Virus record (IMG/VR): IMGVR_UViG_3300047678_000806
Location: 1 to 30,954 of that record
Length of the DNA stretch: 30,954 nt
Strand: one strand, 5' to 3'
Source: a virus
This document shows, piece by piece, positions 14,501 through 23,400 of the stretch (position 1 is its first letter; each line of letters begins with the position of its first letter). The notes beneath the pieces are model-generated. The model searched no databases. It saw only the letters and a list, made by a program, of their open reading frames with translations, and had not been told where the DNA came from. The position numbers and the translations under genes were made by a program.

Positions 14501-14566
14501 CGCCAGCCCGACCCGCTGCCGTTCATGATGCTGGGCCTGATCCCGCGCGTGGCGGTGGGCGGATGA
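11555..14566 (+). CDS. Tail tubular protein B / nozzle (gp12-like), enlarged
   Basis: 1003 residues from ATG 11555, overlapping the previous stop by one base; an in-frame ATG at 11135 lies inside the gp11-like gene. The N-terminus (FGAGEIAPNLHARTDFAKYQ, then GLKRARNVIISPTGGAYNRP) is the standard gp12-type start. Residues about 104-147 look like a small carbohydrate-binding module (TSYVVGNFVTQGGVQYYCVT). Residues about 223-285 and 735-820 resemble E1-FCCH-type beta domains (VPHGLNNSSIITIAG and APAHGFNNGDAIDIDG). The nozzle motif FHQDRLFMAGTPAQPDTLWG lies near 490. T7 gp12 has 794 residues, so about 200 extra come from inserted domains. It forms the six-fold tail nozzle. Confidence 0.9.
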   Translation: MPVIHASQTTFGAGEIAPNLHARTDFAKYQSGLKRARNVIISPTGGAYNRPGMRMIALAKDSTHPVRLIEFSYSSLQSYIIELGHNYARFYYNGGQVQMTGASAWVTGTSYVVGNFVTQGGVQYYCVTAHTAGTFATDLANGDWVAQNAYEIPTPWAGADLAGIDFAQSADVMYFTHPNYAPQTLTRIAATNWTISAFGFQNGPWMLDNTDATRTITPSAIKNPGAAALNIASVVVGSSYVFVTTTVPHGLNNSSIITIAGLSGFPVVLNGKYSITVYTSSAFYLCALGTQTLITSSIPIGTYTAPATTGATATPSGGVTLTASYGVFNAQHIGALWKIVHTISAQSTSDTLGAGGATGTVIKCGTTWSLLTSGSWTGTMSVQMSEDGGNTWVTLQSFTSAANANYNTTGETGVSQCLIRTIFTTYSSGNVTANLSANSFDWVGVVQISLFTSSTQVIGTVLTTLGDTVATSEWAEGAWSTYRGFPSRVLFHQDRLFMAGTPAQPDTLWGSVVSGYTDYGVSNPIVDSDSINVNLPSQKLNAIQSLAAPRELMALTSETDFVITSASGVITPTTVQISPQGRRGASAVKPIPVGIRLLLVQPMGSVVREMAFSIYTNSYDSTNLSLLSNHLFTGYTIVDAKYQQEPDSIVWMVRSDGALLSLTYLPEQEVVAWTRHDTLGKFEFIASIPAPAGGYNQLWAVVNRNGTRFIELADQRLLSLDPADQFFVDCGLSFNNPVAITGMTNAGPVVVTAPAHGFNNGDAIDIDGTVVGMEQWTDINGNAVPTPLAGDDISRLVHKTVVGNGYVVANITPNTFQLTDTHGNPVDGSSLSAYISGGNARKRVSSVSGLSHLNGQTVAVLANGFVQNQKVVNGGSITLDTPASRVQVGLPYSSEIETLALEVPQQDGTIQGRKVKIAELTMRVLNTGGAVQVMQGEDTTQLDTVIPASPPSAMGSPEPLFSGDIPRLSIRSGYDYGAHIFVRQPDPLPFMMLGLIPRVAVGG

Positions 14567-15039
14567 TCCACTACGAGAAGGGCGAAGTGACCGTGCGGGA
14601 CGCGGTGGGGTCCGACGTGTTCATCCTGGCGGGAAAGCTTCGGAGGAAAGATGCCGAAGAGGTCCGGGCGACCGGAGCGCAGTCCATCGACGAAGAACTG
14701 GCCGATTCTTTCGCGCATTCGGTCCTCCGTTACACGATTGAGCGAGCGGGCGTTCCTGTGGCCATGTTCGGGATCCGTCCGGACACCCTCATCGGCGACA
14801 AGGCGCTGGTCTGGCTTTTGGGCACCGACGAGCTGGCGAAGATCAAGAAGACCTTCGTCCGAGGGACCGGCGTCTTCCTGAACCGGTTTCTGGAGCAGTA
14901 CCCGGTCCTCTACAACGCCGTGGACGCGCGGTACGGCGAGACGGTCCGTTGGCTGGAGGCGTTCGGCGCCAGATTCAGCGAGCCGGTCAACGGGCCCACG
15001 GGCGTGCAGTTCGTGGGCTTCATCATCCGGAGGAGCTGA
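14563..15039 (+). CDS. gp13-like protein (GNAT-type fold)
   Basis: 158 residues, starting at ATG 14563 overlapping the nozzle stop. Parts such as VPVAMFGIRPD, KALVWLLGTDELAKIKKTF and the C-terminal VQFVGFIIRRS fit the acetyltransferase-like small protein found after the nozzle gene in T7-type phages (gp13, DUF2833). In T7 it is needed for virion assembly and is not known to acetylate. Enzyme activity is unproven here. It ends one base before the gp14-like gene. Confidence 0.8.
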   Translation: MIHYEKGEVTVRDAVGSDVFILAGKLRRKDAEEVRATGAQSIDEELADSFAHSVLRYTIERAGVPVAMFGIRPDTLIGDKALVWLLGTDELAKIKKTFVRGTGVFLNRFLEQYPVLYNAVDARYGETVRWLEAFGARFSEPVNGPTGVQFVGFIIRRS

Positions 15040-15040
15040 C

Positions 15041-15583
15041 ATGGGTGCGGGTGGAGCTTTCGCCGCAGGGATGGGACTTCAGGCCGTGGGCGGGGCCGTG
15101 GGCGCCTACGGCGCCATGCAGCAGGGACGTGCGCAAGCGTCGTACTACGGCTTCCTGGCCAACCAGAGCCGTCTGGAGAGCGGCCTGGCCACCGCCACGG
15201 CGGACCGTCAGGCTGCCGACACGGAGAAGGCCGCCAGCTACACCGAGGAGATCATGGCGCGCAACGAGTCCAAGGCCCTGGGCGCGCAGCGCGCCGGCTT
15301 CGGCGCCAACGGCATCGCGGGCTCCGTGACGGCCCAGGACATCACCAAGAGCACCATGGACGCCGCCGAGCTGGACAAGCAGGCCGTCCGCTTCAACGCC
15401 GACAGCAAGGCCAACGCCGCGAAGATCCAGGGAGCCATGTCCGCCTTCAACTACGACAGCCAGGCCACCGGCTACGACATGGCCGGCAAGAACGCGCTCA
15501 CCGCCAGCAAGTACAACGCCACCGCGACCATCCTGGGCACCTCCGGAAGCCTGGCGTCCCAGTGGTACAGGTACCAGTCATGA
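15041..15583 (+). CDS. gp14-like internal virion protein
   Basis: 180 residues from ATG 15041, with AGGAG at 15031-15035. The start MGAGGAFAAGMGLQAVGGAV is a Gly/Ala-rich hydrophobic stretch as in gp14-type core proteins that insert in the outer membrane during DNA ejection. A long helical part follows (FLANQSRLESGLATATADRQ and AELDKQAVRFNADSKANAAK), ending in SQWYRYQS. It is followed by gp15- and gp16-like genes in the T7 order. The stop overlaps the next ATG. Confidence 0.8.
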   Translation: MGAGGAFAAGMGLQAVGGAVGAYGAMQQGRAQASYYGFLANQSRLESGLATATADRQAADTEKAASYTEEIMARNESKALGAQRAGFGANGIAGSVTAQDITKSTMDAAELDKQAVRFNADSKANAAKIQGAMSAFNYDSQATGYDMAGKNALTASKYNATATILGTSGSLASQWYRYQS

Positions 15584-17442
15584 AAATCCCCGAACTCGAG
15601 CAGTCCGTCGGTCTCAACCCCACCTCGCCGGCGGCGCCGCAATTCGCGCCGCCCGTGCAGGGAGCGTTCGGTGCGGACATCGGTCAGGCCGTGGAGCGCC
15701 TGGGAGCGGCCACGCAGGGCGCAGGCGCGCAGATCGCGGAGCGCGCCATCGAGCGCAACCGGATGGTCAAGGAGCAGCAGGCGTTCGACGCCTACACCTC
15801 CTACGGCCGCGACATCCAGGACCTGGGGCACAAGCAGGACCCGGACACGGGCAACCCCGTGCTGGACCCGCAGACGAACAAGCCCCAGGGCTTGCTCGAC
15901 CGCCAGCTCAGCGACGCGCACGGCATCACCGCCGAGTTCGACCAGAAGGCCGAGAGCCTGAAGAAGAACTATCTGAACGGCCTGAAGGACCCATCCCAGC
16001 AGGCGCTGTTCATGCAGCTGGCCGCGCGCCACGCCGGCGCCGCGCGGGAGTCCATCATCGCGCACGAGGCGCGCGAAGGGACTATGGCCTACAACGCTTC
16101 GGCCAAGGCCAGCATCGACGCCGTGGGGCAGAGCGTGGTGGGCACCACGGACGCCGACGCGCTCAGCAAGGCCGTGGACGACGCCACCGGGATCCAGCAC
16201 GCGTCCTTGGTGCGCAGCGGCGTGCGCGACCAGGGCGTCATGGACCAGAGCAAGGCGCAGGTGGCCGCCGCCATCGCGGAGAAGCCCATCAACGAGCAGT
16301 TGGCCAACGGCAGCTGGAAGGTGGCCGGACAGCTGCTGGACCGCGTGCGCGACCGCCTGCCCCAGGACGCCGTGGACCACCTCCAGGGCGCCATCAGCGG
16401 CCGCGCGTTCGCGGACACGCGGCAGAGCGTGTGGGAGACGCTGGCCGCGCGCCCGGAGATGCGACTGCAAGACGGCAAGACCTTCGACGAGGAGAAGGCG
16501 CGCGCGCTCATCCTGGACGACAAGGCGTTCCCGCTGGCGGACCCCGTCTCCGGCAAGCCGATGGGCGACGAGCAGCGCCAGCAGCTCGCGGGCTTCGTCA
16601 AGGCCATGGCCGGCGAGGAGGCGCACAACCGCCAGCGTCAGGAACTGGCCGCCAACACCCAGTTCACCAACGACGTGGTGGGCGCGCGCGCGCAGGGCAC
16701 GGGCCTGGAGGCGGCGCTGAAGATGGCGGCCGACCCCAAGTACGGCTTCGACGCTTCCGGCGCGGGCGAGGGCGAGAAGTTCATCAAGCGCCTGTACGCC
16801 GAGGCCGACGCGAAGAGCGACCCGGAGACGCTGATCGCCCTGCACAAGGGACTCAACGACGGCTCCGTCACGAACGCGGACCAGATCCGCGAGCAGTTCA
16901 ACGCGGGACTGCTGTCCAAGCACGACACGGTCTCCCTGGTGAACGCGCTCCAGCACGGCGAGACCCAGCCCATGAAGGAGCAGTGGAACAGCATCCGCGC
17001 GGAGCTGGAGACGAAGCTGCCGGACAAGCAGAGCCGCGCCACCTTCGCCGCAGCGCTCCTCCAGCAGCAGTACGAGAAGGGCGTCACCGACCCGGCCGAC
17101 CTGCAGAAGCTGTACAAGGCGAACCTGGAGACGGTCCCCACGGGCGCGCCGGGCTTCTTCCGCGTGTTCGGCGGCAAGACCGCGGCCTACTACAAGGTGG
17201 CCGAGGGCGTCCAGCAGAACCAGGAACTGGTGAAGGCCGCCGGCGGCACCGAGGCGGCCGTGGACCTGGCGCAGCGCCTGGGCGGGCCGGACTCCTTCGC
17301 TCCCGGAAGCCCGTCCAGCCGGGCCGTGCTGGCCCTGCTGAAGCGCGGCGCGGAGCCCAAGCGCATCATCCCCGCGTCCATCGACGCCGTCATCAAGAAC
17401 CACCCGGACTGGATCACCGCCCCGAAGGGCCAGGAGAAGTAG
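15580..17442 (+). CDS. gp15-like internal virion protein
   Basis: 620 residues starting at ATG 15580, overlapping the gp14-like stop; an in-frame GTG 18 bases upstream is less likely. It opens with a Pro-rich segment (LNPTSPAAPQFAPPVQGAFG) then an amphipathic helix (IGQAVERLGAATQGAGAQI), a usual start for ejection-core proteins of this kind. The rest is nearly all helix without Cys-rich or catalytic motifs. In T7 gp15 (747 residues) forms the periplasmic tunnel with gp16. Assignment rests on gene order and composition. Confidence 0.78.
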   Translation: MKIPELEQSVGLNPTSPAAPQFAPPVQGAFGADIGQAVERLGAATQGAGAQIAERAIERNRMVKEQQAFDAYTSYGRDIQDLGHKQDPDTGNPVLDPQTNKPQGLLDRQLSDAHGITAEFDQKAESLKKNYLNGLKDPSQQALFMQLAARHAGAARESIIAHEAREGTMAYNASAKASIDAVGQSVVGTTDADALSKAVDDATGIQHASLVRSGVRDQGVMDQSKAQVAAAIAEKPINEQLANGSWKVAGQLLDRVRDRLPQDAVDHLQGAISGRAFADTRQSVWETLAARPEMRLQDGKTFDEEKARALILDDKAFPLADPVSGKPMGDEQRQQLAGFVKAMAGEEAHNRQRQELAANTQFTNDVVGARAQGTGLEAALKMAADPKYGFDASGAGEGEKFIKRLYAEADAKSDPETLIALHKGLNDGSVTNADQIREQFNAGLLSKHDTVSLVNALQHGETQPMKEQWNSIRAELETKLPDKQSRATFAAALLQQQYEKGVTDPADLQKLYKANLETVPTGAPGFFRVFGGKTAAYYKVAEGVQQNQELVKAAGGTEAAVDLAQRLGGPDSFAPGSPSSRAVLALLKRGAEPKRIIPASIDAVIKNHPDWITAPKGQEK

Positions 17443-17445
17443 CGC

Positions 17446-20400
17446 ATGGACTCCGCTCTCGCCGACATCCCGTTGGGACCAGCCGCGCCTCAAGGCACGC
17501 CGTTGCCGTCGTCGTCAGGTGCGCCCGGTGGAAGCCTGTCGACTGATTCCCTGGCGGATGTGCCGTTGGCCGACACGCGCCTGCACGACGCCTACGACGC
17601 CGCCTCGCGCATCGACCCTGACCACGCGCGTCAGGTGAACGCGCTGTCGCGCAAGACGGGCCTGGAGCCGGGCTACGTCTCCGCGAATCTGGACACGGTC
17701 AAGAAGGCCGCCGACGCGCCCACGCCGCAGGACCTGAGCACCATCCAGGCGGCCTACCCGAAGACCGCCTACTGGGCCGCCGCGCCCGCGAACATGGCCG
17801 CCGCGCACGACGACCTGGGAAACCTGACGCTGCACGAACGCCTGGTCAACGGCTTCCAGGACGCCTTCGAGAGCGTCAAGAACGACTTCTATACCGGCAT
17901 CCTGCAGGCCAAGAAGGCCGCGCTGCACGCCGGGACCATCCTGGGCCAGGACAACGCCGCGCAAATCGCGGCCGTCGAGCAGCAGATGGAGCTTTACAAG
18001 AACGGCCCCCGCCTGGGCGAGGACTACAAAGAGCCGGGCGCGCTGGCCAAGGCCGCTCACGGCGCCGTCGAGATGGCCCCGCAGGTCCTGGAAGCCCAGG
18101 CCGCCGGCGCCGCGGGCTCGTTGACCGGCGCGGGCGTGGCCGCGCTGACCTTCCCCCCGGCAGTCCCTGCCGCGGCGGAGGTGGGCTACTTCGGCGGCGA
18201 GGGTATGTTCTGGGGTGCGCAGATCGCGGGCCAGGCCAAGGAGCAGCTGAGCAAGATCCGCGACGCGAACGGCCAGCCCATCCCGGAGGGCATCCAGCGG
18301 GTCGCGTCCCTGGCCATCGGCGTTGCGGGTGCTGCGCCCAGCGTCCTGGCCGCCAACAACGTGCTGAAGTCCACGGCCGTGGGCCGCGCCCTGATGGCGC
18401 AGATCACCCAGACCGTGGGCGAAGGCGTGCTAAAGACCGCCGGCTGGCGCGACGCGCTGATGGGCTTCGCCAAGAACAGCCTGGAGCAGGCGGGCGTGAT
18501 GGGCGCCAATATGTCCGCGCTGGCGGGCGTGCAGGGCCTGGGCGTCAAGATGGCGAAGAACGCCTCCGGCCAGCCCTTCGCGCCTGAAGACCCGATGGCG
18601 CTGACCAAGGAGATGGGCGAGCAGTTCGCCGCCGGCGCGGGCGTGGGCCTGATGATGGGACTGCCGGGCCTCAGCTGGGGCCTGGGCACGGACGCGCTGC
18701 GCCTGAGCCGCCAGGCCGAGGCGGCCGAGGCGTCCAAGACCTTCGTCCAGTCGCTGCACGACGCGTCCGTCTCGTCCAAGCTTCGCGCGGGGGACCCGCA
18801 GGGCTACGCGGACCACCTGGACACGCTGGCCGCCGGCACGCCCGCGGCCAACGTGCTCATCCCCGGCGAGGCGTTTGAGCGCTACTTCCAGGGCGCCAAC
18901 ATCGACCCGGCGCGCGCGGCCGAAGAACTGGGCGTGCGCGACTCCTACGAAGAGGCGCAGAAGACCGGCGGCCTGGTGTCCGTCCCCCTGGGCAAGTTCC
19001 AGAGCAAGGAGATGGACGCGCACCGCCCCGGCCTGACCGACGACATCACCTTCGACCCGGAGATCCTGACCACCAACCAGCGCAAGGAGCGCGCGACGGC
19101 CGTGCGTGAGCAGATGGACCAGGAGATGATCCTGGCGCAGAACGCGGTCGAGAAGGACGCGACCGCGGCCGCCGGCTTCGACATGGTCCACAATGACATC
19201 ACCGCGCGCATGGGCGAAGTGGAGCGCCCGGAGTCCTTCAAGACGCAGAAGGAGTGGACGGACTACATCGACAATGGCGCGCGGCTGTGGGCGTCGCGCA
19301 TGGTGGCGAAGGCGGAGCGCCGCGGCATCACGGTGGAGCAGGCGTACAACGACGCCATGGTGAGCATCACCGGCCGGGACGCGTCCGAGCTGGACGAGCA
19401 CGAAGCGTCCATGCGCGACCAGGAGCATGTGGCGGCCACAGCCGCCGGCGGCGGCGTCACGCCTTTGCTTGACCACCTGCGCGCCAACCCCATCGATCCG
19501 GAAAAGCTGGCCAAGGATTTCTCGAAGGCGGAGCTCCAGGACATGGAACACCTGGGGATCCTGCGCAAGGGCGGCGTGTCGCCGGAGCGCGCGGCCGAGT
19601 CAGCGCACGAGGCCGGGCTGTTGAAAGAGTACGACCGTCAGGAAATGTATGAGAAGGCGCGCGACGAGGTACGCGCGTCCGACGACTTCAAGGCGAAGTT
19701 CGGGGACCGGCAGTACCGGGCTGTCCGCCGACGGGCGGGAGAGCTGAGCCAGGGTCCTGCGCCAGAGGAACCTTCGAATAAATCTCCAGAGCCCTCTTTT
19801 GCAAGCTCTCGCTGGATTCGGCCTGCGCGGGATTTTGATTCGCTGGTGAGTGAAGCACTCCGCGGAGAAGATCCGCGTACTCACGGTTTGAATCCTTCAG
19901 CGCGCTTCCCCGACGGTCAGGACCTGGTTTCTTCTCCATACTTCGACAGGATAACCTCCACGCCCGATGGAGTCAAGTTAAAAGTCGGTGAAGAGGCGTG
20001 GACCGCGTCCGCGGCGGAGACACATCCGGACTTGGAACGCCATATCGCCGAAGAGGTTGCCCGGCGAAATCTGAAGCCGGCGGACATCGAGGCGCAGCGC
20101 CCGGGATTGATCAGCCACCTGGCGGAGGCTGCACGCGAACGCATCTCCACCATGCAGGATACGCTGAAGTCTTTCGACATGACGGATGCCACGCCGGAAG
20201 GCGCGGGGAAGCTCCAGCAAATGCTGATCGACGATGTGGAGCGTTACCACCTGGCCAGCGGAGACAACAAGATCCCGCAAGGCGCCAAGGACCTCATCGA
20301 CGCGTTGGGCGAGCGCGCCAGCGAAGGCAAGCCCGGCACGGAGCCGACGCTGTTCCAGAAGGGAGTGAACAAGGTCAAGGAGCTGTTCGGCGCCGAACAG

Positions 20401-23400
20401 CCGCAGATCCTGGAACAGGCCGCCGGCAAGGGCAATCGCGGCTACTTCGACCCGGTGCGGCGCGTCATCGGCCTGATGAAGACGGCGGACGCGTCCACCT
20501 TCATGCACGAGTCCGCGCACGCGTGGCTGGAAGATGAGTTCTCCTACATCAAGTCCGGCCGCGCCAGCCCGGAGTACATGAAGGATTGGAAGACGCTGGG
20601 CGATTGGCTGGGCGTGGAGGACGGCGCGAAGAAGTTGACGCGCGAGCAGCACGAGCAGTTCGCCAAGGGATTCGAGGTGTACCTGTCGGAAGGCAAGGCG
20701 CCCAGCCGCGGACTGCGCCGCGTGTTCGCGGGTCTGCAGCGGTGGCTGACGGGCATCTACAGCAATGTGTCGCAAAGCCTGGGCGTGAAGCTGAACCCCG
20801 AGGTGCGCGAGGTCATGGACCGCATGGTGGCGACCGACGCGGAGATCCGGGAGCGCGAGCGCGCCTCACCGCTGATGTCCGACGACGAGCTGTCCCGCCT
20901 GGATCCGGAGGAAGCCGGCTGGATCCGCGCCGCCCAGCAGGACGCGCACGACGACGCCGTGTCCGACCTGCTGCGCGAGCAGTTGGGCGAGAAGACGGCC
21001 GCGCGCGTCAAGTTCCTGACCGACGAGCGTGAGCGCGTCACCACGCAGATCGAGAAGGACGCGCGCGAGGCGCCCACCTACAAGGCGGCCGCGGACATGC
21101 GCAAATGGTTCGGCGAGGCGCGCGACGTGAAGGACGTGGCCGCCGACTACTTGGGCGAGAAGCTAGACGACGCGGCGCGCGTGCGCTTCGACAGCATCGC
21201 CGAGGAGCGCGGCTTCCAGAGCGGTCACGACATGGCCACGCAGATCGGCGCCGAGCCCGCCTTCGCCGACAAGGTGAAGGCCCAGGTGGACGCGTACATG
21301 AGCCAGTACGCCGACTTGAAGGACACGGTGCGCATCAAGGCCGCAGCCGAGAAGGCGGTCCACAACGACAAGGCGCTGGAGCTGATGGCGCTGGAGCGCG
21401 CGGCCATGGGCCGCGGCAAGGGCGCTCCCCCCCTGTCCGAGGAAGCCAAGGCGCAGCGGCGCGCCCAGGCCAAATTCGCCGCGCAGGCCGCGCGCGAGCA
21501 GGCGCGGGAGATCCTGTCCGGCAAGAGCGTGGACCAGGCCACGGCCTACCGCCCCTACATCACGGCGGAGCGCAACGCGGCGGTGAAGGCCGCCGAGGCG
21601 ATGATGCGCGGCGACATGGAGGGCGCGCAGAAGTACAAGAACCAGCAGATGCTGAACCACGCCCTGGCGCTGGAGTCCATGCGAAACAAGGCGGAGAGCC
21701 AACGCGCGTTGAAGTTCCTGGACAAGTACGCGGAGCGCAAGCAGGACTTCAAGAACATGCCGTACGGTTTCATCCGCCAGATCGACGCGCTGCTGGAGTC
21801 CGGCGGGCTGAAGGAGAAAACGCCGGAGGACCTGGCCACCAACGCGAAGATCGCGGACAGCCTGGTCAAGAAAGGCGTGGCGCCCGAGGAGATCGCCAAC
21901 GCGACGGGCCTGAAGGCCGGCGCGAAGGGCTGGGAGCCGGAGACGCTGCCGGACTTCGTGCAGCGCGCCAACGACGACTACCACTACCTCCCCATGCCCG
22001 CCAGTCTGCTGGGCGGCGGGCTGAAGGGCTTCCCGCACCTGTCCATGGCGGACCTGCGGGACCTGAAGCTGGCCGTGCAGATGATCAACGAGGTGGGCCG
22101 CGGCTACGACAAGTTCCTGAGCTTCGAGACGAAGGTAGGCATCAAGGCCGCCGCGGAGGAGCTGAGCGCGCGCATCCAGGAAGTGGTGGGGCGGCCGTAC
22201 GCCGACAAGCTGGCGCCGGGCTTCGCCAACGACGCGGCGTGGAAGGACAAGCTGGAGGCGCTGAAGTCCCTGCCGGACGCCATGATCCCCAGCATGGTCA
22301 ACCTGCGCACGCTGGCCTACTACCTGGACGGCGGCGCCGAGGGGCCCGCCCACGACTACATGCTCCTGCCGCTGGAGCGCGCCGGCAACTGGAAGTTCGA
22401 CCGCCGCGCCAAGATGATGGAGGACGTGCGCGGCCTGTTCGAGGAGCACTACAAGCCCGAGGAGCTGGCCGCCTATAAGACGGAGCGCAGCTACACCTTC
22501 GCCGGGCGCAACTGGACGAAGGAGCAGTTGCTGAGCATGGCCCTCAACTGGGGCAACGAGGGCAACCGCGACCGCATCATGCGCGGCTTCGGCCTGGAAG
22601 AGCCGCAGGTCCGACACATGCTGGACACGCTGGGCGAGAAGGACTGGAAGTTCGTCCAGGGCGTGTGGGACCACTTGGAGAGCTACTGGCCGGAGATCAA
22701 GGCCCAGGAGATGGCCGTCAACGGCTTCGAGCCCGGCAAGGTGCCGGCGTCCCCCGTGGAGACGCGCTACGGAACCTTCAGCGGCGGCTACTACCCGCTG
22801 GCCTACGACTTCGAGAAGTCCGGCGACGCCTTCCGCACCGAGGAGCAGAAGAACGCCCTGTTCAAGCAGTACAGCGCCGTGGCCGCACACACGGAGCACG
22901 GCTTCACCCAGGGCCGCGTGGACACGCTGAAGCGTCCCGTGCGACTGAGCCTGGACGTGATGTTCAACCATCTCGAGAACGTGGTGCACGATCTGGCCTA
23001 CCGCAAAGCGGTCATCGACGTGCAGCGGTTCCTGCGCCAGGTGGACGCCAAGGATTCCATCGTGGGCGCGCTGGACGTGCGCGGCTACGACACGGTGAAC
23101 AAGGTGCTGAAGGCTGTGGCGTCCGACCAAGGCGAGTTCCTGACCGGCGCCGACAAGGCTTTCCGTTGGTTCCGCTTCGGCGGGACCTTCGCCACGCTGG
23201 GCTTCCGCGCCACCACCTTCCCCCTGCGCTTGGCGGGCGACTTCAGCAACGCGGCCTGGGAGATCGGCCCGACGCGGCTGGCCGGCGCCATGAAGGACTA
23301 CTACCTGGATCCCGAACAGACGAAGGGCTGGGTGGACGGCAAGAGTCCGCTGATGCGCTCCCGCGCGGAGACGCGCGAGCGCGATCTGATGGACCTGTCC

